Position numbers and translations under genes: made by a program. A stretch of DNA of 64,000 nt from Anaerolineaceae bacterium (GTDB taxonomy: Bacteria > Chloroflexota > Anaerolineae > Aggregatilineales > Phototrophicaceae), in assembly GCA_020634115.1 (NCBI GenBank), contig JACKCH010000012.1, forward strand, positions 62,001 through 126,000, given 5' to 3'. Numbering within the stretch: position 1 is the first letter of the stretch; every line of letters begins with the position of its first letter. Positions 16,835 through 25,883 of the stretch are shown one piece after another. The notes below the pieces were generated by a model. The model did not search any database and was not told the DNA's origin. It worked only from the letters and a program-made list of their open reading frames with translations.

Positions 16835-18019
16835 ATGCGAATCGTCGGCCTGCGTGAACTTATCCGGGTGCGTCCAGCACGCTTGCGTTTCCAACTGCTT
16901 GCGTTTTCGCTGGTGCTGACCCTGCTCAACACCTCGCACCGGATGGTATATCCCTTCCTGCCGGAAATGTCGCGCAGCCTGGGGGTCAGTCTGGAAGCCA
17001 TCAATCTGGCGATTACGCTGCGTTTCGCGCTGGGACTGTTCAGCCCGGTATTCGGCGCGATGGCAGACCGGCGCGGGCGTAAAAACGCGATGCTGATGGG
17101 AATCGGGGTGTTTGCCGCTTCGATGCTCCTGGTCGGTATCTGGCCGACCTATCCGGCACTGGTCATCGCGCTGCTGTTTACCGGCTTGGGAAAAATCCTC
17201 TTTGGCCCGGCAGTGCAGGCCTACCTGGGGGAACGGGTCGCTTACAACCGGCGTGGCCTAGCGATTTCGCTCACGGAACTCGGCTGGTCATGGGCATTTC
17301 TCTTTGGTGTTCCCGCCGCCGGATGGGTGATTGCGCGTTCGTCGTGGAACATTCCCTATCTGTTCCTCGCGGGGTTCTCAATAGGGATGTTTCTCGTATT
17401 ATGGCGCATCCTGCCGGATGATCGCGCAGTTGCTTCTGAACGCCCTCCACTTGTGAAGAGTCTTCGTGTAGTCATGACCCACCCCGCCGGGCTGGCCGGG
17501 CTGACCATCGCCGCGCTGATGAGTATGAGCAATGAAACGGTGAGTATCATCTATGGCGTGTGGATGGAAAACTCATTCGCCTTACAGATCGCAGCCTTAG
17601 GTAGTGCCTCGGCAGTGATTGGTATTGCTGAACTCGGTGGGGAAGGACTGGTCGCTGCGTTGGCTGATCGCCTCGGCAAGCGCCGGGCGCTCCTGATGGG
17701 ACTCACCGCCTACATACTCTCCAGCCTACTGCTGCCTTTGCTGGGGCAGAGCATTGAAGGGGCGCTGGTTGGCCTGTTCCTGTTCTATATTACCTTTGAA
17801 TTCGCGGTTGTGACTTCACTGCCGCTGCTGACTGAAATCATGCCGGACGCGCGCGCTACATTCATGGCAGCCGCCGTGACGACCATTTCTTTGGGGCGTA
17901 TGGCGGGGTCGCAACTTGGCCCGGCGCTCTTTAATTCTGGCCTGCCAGCCAATGCCCTCGCCGCCGCCGGTCTGGCGCTGATCGCAATCCTTCTACTCTG
18001 GATATTCATCAAGGAGTAA
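16835..18019 (+). CDS. MFS transporter, about 12 transmembrane segments
   Basis: This 394-residue inner-membrane carrier of the major facilitator superfamily shows about twelve hydrophobic segments and the loop 2-3 signature FGAMADRRGRKNAMLMGIG, with a second half repeat around ALADRLGKRRALLMGL. The transported solute is unknown. It sits 12 bases after the GNAT gene and 11 before ggt, so it may move an amino acid or gamma-glutamyl compound used by the neighbours; that is inference from position only. Confidence 0.88.
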   Translation: MRIVGLRELIRVRPARLRFQLLAFSLVLTLLNTSHRMVYPFLPEMSRSLGVSLEAINLAITLRFALGLFSPVFGAMADRRGRKNAMLMGIGVFAASMLLVGIWPTYPALVIALLFTGLGKILFGPAVQAYLGERVAYNRRGLAISLTELGWSWAFLFGVPAAGWVIARSSWNIPYLFLAGFSIGMFLVLWRILPDDRAVASERPPLVKSLRVVMTHPAGLAGLTIAALMSMSNETVSIIYGVWMENSFALQIAALGSASAVIGIAELGGEGLVAALADRLGKRRALLMGLTAYILSSLLLPLLGQSIEGALVGLFLFYITFEFAVVTSLPLLTEIMPDARATFMAAAVTTISLGRMAGSQLGPALFNSGLPANALAAAGLALIAILLLWIFIKE

Positions 18020-18030
18020 CGACTCAAACT

Positions 18031-19644
18031 ATGAAACCGATGTCATTCGACTTTCAATCACGCCGCTCAATGGTACTGGCGCGCCGGGGCATGGTCGCCG
18101 CCAGCAACCCCCTGGCCGCCCAGGCCGGACTCGACATCCTGCGCCAGGGCGGAAACGCTGCTGACGCCGCCGTAGCTACCGCCGCTATGCTCAATGTCAC
18201 TGAACCGGCCTCAACTGGTATCGGTGGGGACTGCTTCGCACTCTATTTTGATGCCAAAACCAAAGGGGTAACAGCGCTGAACGGCAGTGGTCGCGCCCCC
18301 ATAGCCCTCACACTGGAAGCCTTACAGGGATACACCGAAATGCCGGAACGCAGCCCTCATGCCATCACCGTCCCCGGCGCGGCAGCCGGTTGGCATGACC
18401 TTTTAGCGCGGCATGGCCGTATGACGCTGGCCGAGGTGCTAAAGGACGCGATTTACTACGCCATCGAAGGCTATCCCGTGCATCCTGTTTTTGGCGCAGG
18501 CTGGAAAGCCTCGGAGAACTTCCTGCGCAGCCGCCCCAACACCGAAGATTACCTCCCTGGTGGTCATGCGCCGGAAGTCGGCCAGATTGTCAGACTCCCC
18601 GGACTGGCATCCACTCTCCAGGCGGTAGCCGAGGGCGGGCCGGAAGCTTTTTACACCGGCCCGATTGCGGATGCGATTGTCGCCACCGTGCAGGAACAGG
18701 GTGGTCTGATGACGCATGATGATCTCAAAAATCATACGTCTACCTGGGGCGACCCGATAGGCACAGAGTATCGCGGCGTCACGGTCTATGAGCATCCCCC
18801 TAATGGACAGGGTTTAGCCGCGCTGCTGGCGCTGAATGTGGCCGAGGGCTGGGACTTAGCCGCTCTGCCCTGGGATTCGCCAGAGCGCCTGCACCTGATG
18901 GTTGAAGCGATGCGTCTGGCCTTCGCGGACGCCCGCTGGTACATCACTGATATGGCGACTAACCCCGCCCCAGTGGATGCCCTTCTGAGTAAATCCTACG
19001 CTGCCGAACGCCGCGCCCAGGTTTCGCCGGATCGTGCCATGCAACCGCCGTCTTACGGCTCGCCGCTGCCCGGCTCGAATACGGTTTACCTCAGCGTCGT
19101 GGATGGTGAGGGGAATGCCTGTTCGTTTATCAACAGCCTGTATATGGGATTCGGCACGGGGACTGTGGCGAAAGGCACTGGCGTCTTTTTGCAGAATCGT
19201 GGCGCGTGCTTCAACCTCGAACACGGCCACCCCAACGTTCTCGCGGGGGGCAAGCGCCCGTATCACACCATTATCCCCGGAATGGCTATCAAGGATGGCG
19301 AACTCTGGGCCAGCTTCGGTGTGATGGGTGGCTTCATGCAGCCTCAGGGGCATTTCCAAGTCATGACCGCCATGCTCGACGATGACCTCAATCCGCAGGA
19401 GGCTCTCAACCGCCCACGTTTCTGCCTGATGGACGGCACGAGTGACAGCGTCCTGGCACTAGAAGAAGGTATCCCGGTCAAGACAATGGCACGGTTGGCA
19501 GAGCTGGGGCATCGGATACGCCCGGTTTCTGGTCGGGGGCGGGGACTGTTTGGTGACGGCCAGATCATCCGCCGTGACCCGCAGACCGGCGTGCTGTATG
19601 GCGGCAGTGACCCGCGCAAGGATGGCCTGACAGCTGCTTTTTGA
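18031..19644 (+). CDS. ggt: Gamma-glutamyltransferase family protein (YwrD-like)
   Basis: The enzyme hydrolyses or transfers the gamma-glutamyl group of glutathione-like compounds. The 537-residue proenzyme should cleave itself before Thr351 (GSNTVYLSVVDGEGNACSF); the expected Thr is present although the usual second Thr-His is Val-Tyr. Other family marks are AASNPLAAQAGLDILRQGGN near the N-terminus and GKRPYHTIIPGM in the small subunit. There is no signal peptide, unlike periplasmic GGTs, so it is probably cytoplasmic. It ends the ftcD-GNAT-MFS-ggt run. Confidence 0.9.
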   Translation: MKPMSFDFQSRRSMVLARRGMVAASNPLAAQAGLDILRQGGNAADAAVATAAMLNVTEPASTGIGGDCFALYFDAKTKGVTALNGSGRAPIALTLEALQGYTEMPERSPHAITVPGAAAGWHDLLARHGRMTLAEVLKDAIYYAIEGYPVHPVFGAGWKASENFLRSRPNTEDYLPGGHAPEVGQIVRLPGLASTLQAVAEGGPEAFYTGPIADAIVATVQEQGGLMTHDDLKNHTSTWGDPIGTEYRGVTVYEHPPNGQGLAALLALNVAEGWDLAALPWDSPERLHLMVEAMRLAFADARWYITDMATNPAPVDALLSKSYAAERRAQVSPDRAMQPPSYGSPLPGSNTVYLSVVDGEGNACSFINSLYMGFGTGTVAKGTGVFLQNRGACFNLEHGHPNVLAGGKRPYHTIIPGMAIKDGELWASFGVMGGFMQPQGHFQVMTAMLDDDLNPQEALNRPRFCLMDGTSDSVLALEEGIPVKTMARLAELGHRIRPVSGRGRGLFGDGQIIRRDPQTGVLYGGSDPRKDGLTAAF

Positions 19645-19676
19645 GAGAATTCAAAACCAAAACTAGATGATCTGCT

Positions 19677-19682
19677 TATAAT
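19677..19682 (+). promoter_or_regulatory. Candidate -10 element upstream of the broken ABC gene
   Basis: A perfect TATAAT lies 46 bases before the ATG at 19728. No convincing -35 hexamer is seen at normal spacing. It may be the relic promoter of the ABC pseudogene and could also serve the ferredoxin gene at 20045. Confidence 0.35.
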
Positions 19683-19727
19683 GACGGAATGTAATTTGCT
19701 GCGCAGCCAAGTACAGAAAGGCAAGCT

Positions 19728-20041
19728 ATGAGTCCCCACTTACAAGCCGTCACCAAGCAATACTTGTGGGTAGTGAGCGTATCACTGCCATCAATGTCAT
19801 CTCAATGGACATTCCCAAGGGTGAGCTTGTCGTCATTCTGGGGCCGAGCGGTTCAGGAAAAACCACCCCGCTGAACCTTGTAGGGGGACTGGAATCGGTG
19901 GATAGTGGTCAGATTCTAATGGATCAACAGGATTTGACCGAACTCTCCGAAACGGTGCTGGTGAATTATCGCCACTTTCAGGTCGGGCTGGTGTTCCAGT
20001 TCTTTAACCTGGGCGATGTTAGTAAATCAGTAGGAGTATAA
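19728..20041 (+). pseudogene. Truncated and frameshifted LolD/MacB-type ABC transporter ATPase
   Basis: The start (ATG at 19728 with AAAGG) reads MSPHLQAVTKQYL and then loses frame. Homology resumes in another frame from about 19766 (GSERITAINVISMDIPKGE, then GPSGSGKTTPLNLVGG, IL.D..DL) and continues to the Q-loop (GLVFQFFNL), after which it stops. A one-base loss near 19762-19766 explains the shift. The helical domain, signature motif, Walker B and H-loop are all missing, and the P-loop is followed by Pro where Leu is normal. No permease gene is adjacent. It is a decayed remnant. Confidence 0.8.
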
Positions 20042-20044
20042 ACG

Positions 20045-20356
20045 TTGGATCATCCTAAACCCGCTCGTCCCCGGTTGGTGCTCTGCCGAGGACAGTATTG
20101 CAATATCAGCAGTCGCTCTGACCATCTGTACGAGTATCTGCAAACCCTGGTAGAGGACGCGGTTGGCGACCAGCGCCCTCGTCCGATCAAACTGGAAATC
20201 GCCAATTGTCTCGATCACTGTGGAATAGCACCGGTTCTCATCCTGTATCCTTCTAGCGAAATCTTCGGCGAACTGACCGAGGACCAGCTTGAGGACATTG
20301 TCAACAAGGCGATGAAAGCTGCTGTTCCGCAGTCGGACAGTGGGGCGGGGCAGTAA
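20045..20356 (+). CDS. Thioredoxin-like [2Fe-2S] ferredoxin
   Basis: This 103-residue protein is of the thioredoxin-like 2Fe-2S type (NuoE/Shethna-like). Four Cys in two pairs, LVLCRGQYCN (C-x4-C) and IANCLDHCGIAP (C-x3-C), match the cluster ligands. It probably carries electrons in the cytoplasm; the partner is unknown. The start appears to be a TTG at 20045, with GGAG about nine bases upstream. It is convergent with the ThDP-enzyme gene, the stops being two bases apart. Confidence 0.8.
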   Translation: MDHPKPARPRLVLCRGQYCNISSRSDHLYEYLQTLVEDAVGDQRPRPIKLEIANCLDHCGIAPVLILYPSSEIFGELTEDQLEDIVNKAMKAAVPQSDSGAGQ

Positions 20357-20358
20357 GG

Positions 20359-21990
20359 TTATACGATATACGGTGTGCTGGCACTAGTTTTGACCATGCC
20401 TTCGGGGTCTATCGTCACATCAATGCAAGCCGGTTTCCCGCTGGCGAAAGCCCGTTCCAAAGCGCCACCGAGTTCTTTCGGATCATCAATATGTTCCCCA
20501 TACCCACCCATCGCCTCGACAATCTTGTCGTAACGTGCCGGTGTGAGTGACGAAGCTACCGCTCGCTCTTTGCCCATCATCTGAATTTGCGGGTTGCGAA
20601 TCTGTCCCCACCCGGAATCATTCCCGACAACACTCACGATTTGCAGGTTGAAGCGCACCGCCGTATCGAACTCGAACCCATTAAACCCGAATGAGCCATC
20701 CCCATTGATAATCAGCACCTTTTTCTCTGGATAAAGATGCTTGGCAGCGATAGCGAACGGCGCACCGACTCCCAGGCATCCTAGCGGGCCGGGGTCAAGC
20801 CATTGGCCGGGGCGGGTGATGTCAATCACTTTGGCACACGCGCTAACAATGTCCCCCCCATCCCCTATGATAATGGTATCTTCGTCAATGAAGTTGTTAA
20901 TCGTTGCGCCGAACCGGAAATGGTTGATTGGCTGTTCATCTAGCGTTGTCCATTTTCCCATTTCGGCGTTCTTTTTATCCTCGTAATCACGAGTTTTTTG
21001 TAACCACTCGTCAAGCCGGATGCCTTGCAGCCCTTCCGCCATCGCTTCCAGCACGAGGCGCGAGTCGGCAACCATCGCTACATCGGCCTCGCGGTTGTGG
21101 TTGAGTTCCTCGACATCGTTTTCAATCTGAATCAGCTTACAATCCGGGTTCCAGCCCTCTTTTCCGTACTTCAGGCGGAAGTCCAGCGGTGTGCCGATCA
21201 GTATCACTGCATCTGCCTCCCGCAGCACTTTACCCCGTGCCGACTTGAAACAGTTCGGGTGATTCATAGGGAGTGTGCCGCGCCCCGCGCCGTTGGTAAA
21301 CACCGGGATTCCCGTCTGTTCAGTCAGTTCGCGTAAGGCATCATGCGCCGCGTCCCAATAGACCTGTGTCCCGGCGATAATGACCGGTTTCTGCGCCGCC
21401 CGCAGGATTTCAAACATCTGGGCGACTGCGCCCGCCTCCGGTTCAACCGGCGCGACGGTGACTTTCGGCGGCAGGGTTGGCGCGTCTATCGCGTTAAACA
21501 GTACATCAAACGGCAGTTCGATAAACACCGGCCCTGGCCGTCCGCTGAGTGCCGCTTCAAACGCCTCGCTCATTTTTTCTGGAATCTGGCTGGTTTCGGT
21601 AATCGTGAAACTCGCTTTGGTGAAGTCGCGGAACATCCCGGTTTGCGGCATTTCCTGTAACGCGCCCATCCCTTTGGTCTTGAGCGGCGCAGCCCCGCCC
21701 AGCAGCACCATCGGACTCCGTGCCTGGTAGGCATTCGCCACCGCCGTGACCGCATCGGTCACGCCCGGCCCAGCCGTGACTGCCGCCACCCCGATATTGC
21801 GAGTCAGCCGGGCATAAGCATCCGCCGCATGAGCCGCTGCCTGTTCATGCCGGAAGTCAATGATTTCGATGTTATTGTTCAGGCAGCCATCGTAAATCCC
21901 CATGATATGCCCGCCGCACAGGGTATACAGTGTTTTCACCCCCTGGTTAGCCAGCATCCGGGCGACCAGTTCTCCACCTAAAGCGTACAT
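20359..21990 (-). CDS. ThDP-dependent enzyme, acetolactate-synthase-like / 2-hydroxyacyl-CoA lyase-like
   Basis: The 543-residue protein has the three-domain fold of ThDP decarboxylases and lyases. The N-terminal Pyr domain has the catalytic Glu in IDFRHEQAAAHAADAYAR, the middle domain spans about residues 190-330, and the C-terminal PP domain has the ThDP/Mg motif GDGSFGFNGFEFDTAVRF with GNDSGWG. The segment LDPGPLGCLGVGAPFAIAA is close to the ILVBL / 2-hydroxyacyl-CoA lyase branch rather than to true IlvB, and there is no regulatory subunit gene. It probably cleaves or joins a 2-hydroxyacyl or 2-oxoacid substrate. GAGAGG precedes the ATG. Confidence 0.8.
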   Translation of the reverse strand: MYALGGELVARMLANQGVKTLYTLCGGHIMGIYDGCLNNNIEIIDFRHEQAAAHAADAYARLTRNIGVAAVTAGPGVTDAVTAVANAYQARSPMVLLGGAAPLKTKGMGALQEMPQTGMFRDFTKASFTITETSQIPEKMSEAFEAALSGRPGPVFIELPFDVLFNAIDAPTLPPKVTVAPVEPEAGAVAQMFEILRAAQKPVIIAGTQVYWDAAHDALRELTEQTGIPVFTNGAGRGTLPMNHPNCFKSARGKVLREADAVILIGTPLDFRLKYGKEGWNPDCKLIQIENDVEELNHNREADVAMVADSRLVLEAMAEGLQGIRLDEWLQKTRDYEDKKNAEMGKWTTLDEQPINHFRFGATINNFIDEDTIIIGDGGDIVSACAKVIDITRPGQWLDPGPLGCLGVGAPFAIAAKHLYPEKKVLIINGDGSFGFNGFEFDTAVRFNLQIVSVVGNDSGWGQIRNPQIQMMGKERAVASSLTPARYDKIVEAMGGYGEHIDDPKELGGALERAFASGKPACIDVTIDPEGMVKTSASTPYIV

Positions 21991-22089
21991 TTAATCCTCT
22001 CTTCACTATGGGTTCTGTGCGCAGCAACTATCTTGCCACCCCTGAAAACGCCATGTTATCGGCTGTCTGCATTTCTCTCGTTCAGCGTT

Positions 22090-23283
22090 TTACCGGTGTC
22101 CGTTTGCCTTGGCCTTTAGCAGACGGCACGCGGACTCTGCCAGAATCGCCGCGCCAATCGGGAAGGAGCTTTCATCCAAATCAAAAATCGGGCTGTGATG
22201 GGGTCGGTTTACTTGATCCAGTTTTGCTCCTAGGTTGAACATCGCGCCCGGCGCTTTTTGCGCCATAAAGCTGAAATCCTCCGCGCCCATCCCGGACTCT
22301 GGTGGATACAGATTGTTTTCGCCTAGCAGATCAATTGTGACCTGCTCAATCAGACTGGTTACGTCCGGGTCATTATGTAGCGAAGGGTATCCCCGCACGA
22401 TTTTTAGCTCATAATCGCCGCCCAATGAGCGTACAATGCTTAACGCCTGTTCCAGCTCGACCAGGAGTTGCTCACGGATGTCTTCGTCAAAGCTGCGGAT
22501 CGTGCCGTTCATTTCGACCTTGTCGGGGATGATATTATTCGCACTTCCCGCATGAACCGCTCCGATCGAAATCACCACCGGCTGAACCGGGTTAATCCGC
22601 CGCGCCCGGATACCGTGAATCGCGTTGACAGCCTGCGCCAGCATGAAGATCGGGTCAGCGCCGAAGTGCGGGTACGCCCCGTGACAGCCTTCCCCGATAA
22701 TTGTGGCCTCGAATGAATCCACTGCCGCCGAAGCGTGGCCGCTGCGGATCATCACCTGTCCGGTGGGAAGTCCGCTGGCGACATGCAGCGCGATAACCGC
22801 GTCCAGATTTTCCAGTGCGTCATCTTCAATCATGCGTACTGCACCGCTTTTACCTTCCTTGTCCTCATCTTCTTCTGCGGGCTGGAACAGGAAGCGGATT
22901 TCCCCCGGCGGGCGGTTATCCATCTCACTTAGCAACCGCGCCACGCCCAGCAAAATCGCGGTATGGGCATCATGCCCACAGGCGTGCATCTTCCCTGGCA
23001 CCGTCGAGGCGTAGGGGACATCATTTGCCTCGTGAATGGGCAGTGCGTCCATATCGGCGCGGATGCCAATCGCCGGGCGGCCTTCGCCCAGGTAGCCCAC
23101 CACGCCGGTTTTCCCGACGCCAGTTTCGACCCGGATACCCAACGCCTGTAACGTCTCAGCGACGAAGTTGGCGGTTCGATGTTCCTCAAAACTCAGTTCC
23201 GGGTGCATGTGAATATCGCGCCGCCATGCGGTAATCAGATGATCCATATCCTGCGCCCGTTCCAGTATGTTGTGATATTCCAT
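22090..23283 (-). CDS. M20-family amidohydrolase (amidase / aminoacylase type)
   Basis: This 397-residue metal-dependent hydrolase of the IAA-amino-acid hydrolase / HipO type removes acyl groups from amino acids or cleaves small amides. Motifs are DIHMHPELSFEEHRTA, GIRADMDALPI, KMHACGHDAHTAILLGVA (metal ligands Cys, His, Asp), FQPAEEDEDKEG (catalytic Glu pair) and MGAEDFSFMAQKAPGA. The ATG at 23283 has an AAGAAGAG ribosome site; a frame starting ten codons earlier is possible. It is monocistronic by position, 99 bases from the ThDP enzyme gene on the same strand. Confidence 0.9.
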   Translation of the reverse strand: MEYHNILERAQDMDHLITAWRRDIHMHPELSFEEHRTANFVAETLQALGIRVETGVGKTGVVGYLGEGRPAIGIRADMDALPIHEANDVPYASTVPGKMHACGHDAHTAILLGVARLLSEMDNRPPGEIRFLFQPAEEDEDKEGKSGAVRMIEDDALENLDAVIALHVASGLPTGQVMIRSGHASAAVDSFEATIIGEGCHGAYPHFGADPIFMLAQAVNAIHGIRARRINPVQPVVISIGAVHAGSANNIIPDKVEMNGTIRSFDEDIREQLLVELEQALSIVRSLGGDYELKIVRGYPSLHNDPDVTSLIEQVTIDLLGENNLYPPESGMGAEDFSFMAQKAPGAMFNLGAKLDQVNRPHHSPIFDLDESSFPIGAAILAESACRLLKAKANGHR

Positions 23284-23628
23284 AGACTCTTCTTTCTTAA
23301 TCCCATTTCGCAAAATCCTATTGTAACCCGAAGTATAGCCTATCTTGGAGCGCTTCTCGATAGCCCTAAATTGGACATAAATGAGAATTCCAACAGCATC
23401 CGCCGCCTTTCCCCCATTTTCTGGGGTATTATTTTCGTAGTGGCGTGTTACTGTATTGTTACATTAGCTTACAAGAACTATTGGGAAGGAATTCACCATA
23501 TGAAAACTCCTGCCTCCTCCGAGTATCGTTGTGTTGAATAGTTCCAATACCTATGCTGAGAAGTTCATCTCTCAGATGGTCGCACTCATCTCAAAACCCA
23601 TTTCTTTGAGTGGAGATTAACCCACCAA
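23284..23628. other. Intergenic region between divergent M20 and MoxR genes
   Basis: About 345 bases without a supported gene. It should hold both divergent promoters; the stretch around 23440-23480 is AT-rich. A 13-codon open frame starting at about 23501 (MKTPASSEYRCVE) has a GGAAGGA sequence before it, but it is too short to support as a gene. I see no repeat or stable hairpin. Confidence 0.4.
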
Positions 23629-25179
23629 ATGCCACAAAAAAAGACATCTAAATCATCGGGCAGCGAGGCGAAATCTCCTGCCTTAGCTGCGGAGTCCTCT
23701 GCGAACGGCACGTATGCGGCGGATACAACCCTGGCGGCGGACTCATTCAGTATCACCCGCGCCTTGAATATCCAGGGGTGGGGGCATCTTGACGCCGTAT
23801 TGCTCGCGGCATTGGCGACGGAAGCGCCGCTCTTACTGGTCGGCCCACACGGTACGGGCAAGTCCCTCCTCATCGAACGGCTGGCGCAGGCGTTAGGCCT
23901 CTCGATGCGCCACTATAACGCCTCGCTGCTCAATTATGACGATCTGGTTGGCATTCCCATCCCTGAGGAAGGTAATGATAGCCTGCGTTTTATCGCCACC
24001 CCGGATTCCATCTGGGACGCGGAATTTGTGTTTTTTGATGAAATCTCGCGCTGCCGCCCCGATCTGCAAAACAAGATGTTTCCCATTATCCATGAACGCC
24101 GGGTCGCAGGTATTCTGCTGGGCAACTTACGCTACCGCTGGTCAGCCATGAATCCCCCCGCACCGGATGAGCCGGATATGAACGCCACCAACGCGAACTA
24201 CTATCTTGGTTCAGAGCCGCTTGACCCGGCATTGGCGGATCGGTTTCCCTATGTCGTGCCGGTGCCAGACTGGAAGCAGCTTTCTAAGCAAGATCGCCGT
24301 CGGTTGGTGTCCTGGCAGGATGAATTCCTGAAACCAGGGGAACGCGTCACAAATGATGAGCTGCCGCCTCTGTTGGCTATGGCGAACCGCTGTGCTGCCC
24401 TTATTCCTGAGTTGGAACGGGAGTTGGATGAGTGGCTGTCTGATTACATCCTGCTGGTGATGGATCTATTGGAAAAAGCGCAGCTTCCCCAGAGTCCCCG
24501 CCGGGCGAATATGCTGGCTCGTTCGGTGGTGGCGGTTCATGCCGCCCGCCTCGTTCTGGAAGGCGACGAGGCCGACCTGGAAACCAGCGCCGAAATCGCG
24601 CTGCTCTTTGGCCTGCCACAGAGTGCAACCGAAGTGCCGCCGTCTGAACCGAATGTCGTTGCCGTCCACAAACAGGCCTGGGAAATCGCCAGCCTAATGG
24701 AAGATGATAGCTGGCGACAGGTTTTGGAAGAAACGGACTCGCTGCGGCGGATTCTCCTGGCCGAAGACCTGGGTTTTGATACTATCAGCCTCTCGCGTCT
24801 GGTGACGCAGGCGCTGGGCGCGGAATCGTCTGAAGCCCGACGCATGGGCATAGCGACGGCCTTGTTCCTGGCATTTCGTATGACGCACAGCCTGTCGCCG
24901 TCGGCCTGGGAGCCGCTGGCACAGTTGGCGGGGCGTATCCTGCATCCGCGCCCGATGAATTTCACCGTCGGGCCGGGGGTGGATACCAACAACTGGAAAG
25001 CCATTAAGGGCTGGCTTTCCGAGCATGAACCACAGAAGGGAGAGCAGGCGCTGTTAGAGCGGAACTTTGTTTTGGCCGGGTATCCCGAACTCTGGCGTAA
25101 AGAAAACTGGCATGAGGCGTTGAATCGCTTCCAGCAGGATTTAGCCCTGTTTGGGGTTGGGGAGGAAAAACAGTCATGA
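23629..25179 (+). CDS. MoxR-type AAA+ ATPase
   Basis: The 516-residue protein has a disordered N-terminus, then an AAA+ core with Walker A GPHGTGKSLLIERLAQALG (about residues 71-89), YDDLVGIPIPEE, Walker B AEFVFFDEISRCRPDLQNKM, sensor AMNPPAPDEPDMNA and the arginine-finger segment LDPALADRFPY. The C-terminal ~250 residues are helical and not recognised. MoxR ATPases act as chaperones that remodel or load metals into partners, nearly always with a VWA protein. The stop overlaps the next start (ATGA), and a VWA protein follows two genes on, so the three form one functional unit. Confidence 0.88.
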   Translation: MPQKKTSKSSGSEAKSPALAAESSANGTYAADTTLAADSFSITRALNIQGWGHLDAVLLAALATEAPLLLVGPHGTGKSLLIERLAQALGLSMRHYNASLLNYDDLVGIPIPEEGNDSLRFIATPDSIWDAEFVFFDEISRCRPDLQNKMFPIIHERRVAGILLGNLRYRWSAMNPPAPDEPDMNATNANYYLGSEPLDPALADRFPYVVPVPDWKQLSKQDRRRLVSWQDEFLKPGERVTNDELPPLLAMANRCAALIPELERELDEWLSDYILLVMDLLEKAQLPQSPRRANMLARSVVAVHAARLVLEGDEADLETSAEIALLFGLPQSATEVPPSEPNVVAVHKQAWEIASLMEDDSWRQVLEETDSLRRILLAEDLGFDTISLSRLVTQALGAESSEARRMGIATALFLAFRMTHSLSPSAWEPLAQLAGRILHPRPMNFTVGPGVDTNNWKAIKGWLSEHEPQKGEQALLERNFVLAGYPELWRKENWHEALNRFQQDLALFGVGEEKQS

Positions 25180-25883
25180 GCGACGACCAACAGCAAAACA
25201 AAGCGCCGGATCAGAGCGCGCCATCGAATCCCTTTGGCTCACGTTTTGGGTCGCGTTCCAGCACCCCACCGGCCAATCAACCGCAGCAGCAACAGCCCGC
25301 GCCGCCGCCGCCCAGGCCGTCCCGACCCAGTGGCTTGCTCTCAAGGGTGGGGAACCGTCTCGATTGGCGCATTCTGCCGGTTACTGGAACAATCATTCAT
25401 TTTACGCTGGATGGTCTGGGTGATCCCTTTCACCGCATCCTGGGGAAGCGGCTCATAGTGGATTTTGGCAAGCGGGATGCCGTCGTGAAGATTTTTGAAT
25501 CCGGTGGGGCAGATATAGACGAAATTGTGTCTCGCCTGGACATTTCCTGGAAAGAGTACGATCTGACCGGGGCGATTTTACTCTATCCCTGGGGGGATAA
25601 CCTGCCGAACGTGATGGGTGGTCGCCTGCCCGCTGGCAAAGATGATGAGGACGAGGACATTCACTATGCGGAGGATAACCGCACGCCGCCCTCTATCCTG
25701 CGGGCGGTAGACCCGCTCCTGGTGTTAAATATCCTGGGGCGCACCCGTGCGAATATCCTGCTGCCGGAAACGCCGTTGGTGTTTGAGAAAACCTATCTCA
25801 CCCTGGCACTGATGTCGGATGACCCGCGTTTAATCACTCTGGCGCAGGCAACCGGCTTTGTAGAAGAGTCCCTGGTAAGATGA
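25176..25883 (+). CDS. Unrecognised protein between MoxR and VWA genes
   Basis: I do not recognise this 235-residue protein. Residues 1 to about 55 are low-complexity and rich in Gln, Pro and Ser. The rest is a soluble alpha/beta region (RLDWRILPVTGTIIHFTLDG, LGKRLIVDFGKRDAVVKIFE, ISWKEYDLTGAILLYPWGDN) with an acidic stretch (DDEDEDIHYAED) and no clear catalytic motif. It overlaps both neighbours by four bases (ATGA at each end), so its amount is tied to the MoxR ATPase and the metallopeptidase-VWA protein. The best guess is an adaptor or structural partner of that complex. Confidence 0.65.
   Translation: MSDDQQQNKAPDQSAPSNPFGSRFGSRSSTPPANQPQQQQPAPPPPRPSRPSGLLSRVGNRLDWRILPVTGTIIHFTLDGLGDPFHRILGKRLIVDFGKRDAVVKIFESGGADIDEIVSRLDISWKEYDLTGAILLYPWGDNLPNVMGGRLPAGKDDEDEDIHYAEDNRTPPSILRAVDPLLVLNILGRTRANILLPETPLVFEKTYLTLALMSDDPRLITLAQATGFVEESLVR

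Noticed and set aside
23501..23541. Thirteen-codon peptide with a good ribosome site upstream of the MoxR gene
   Set aside because: Too short to separate from chance; no repeated regulatory codons or attenuator structure next to it.
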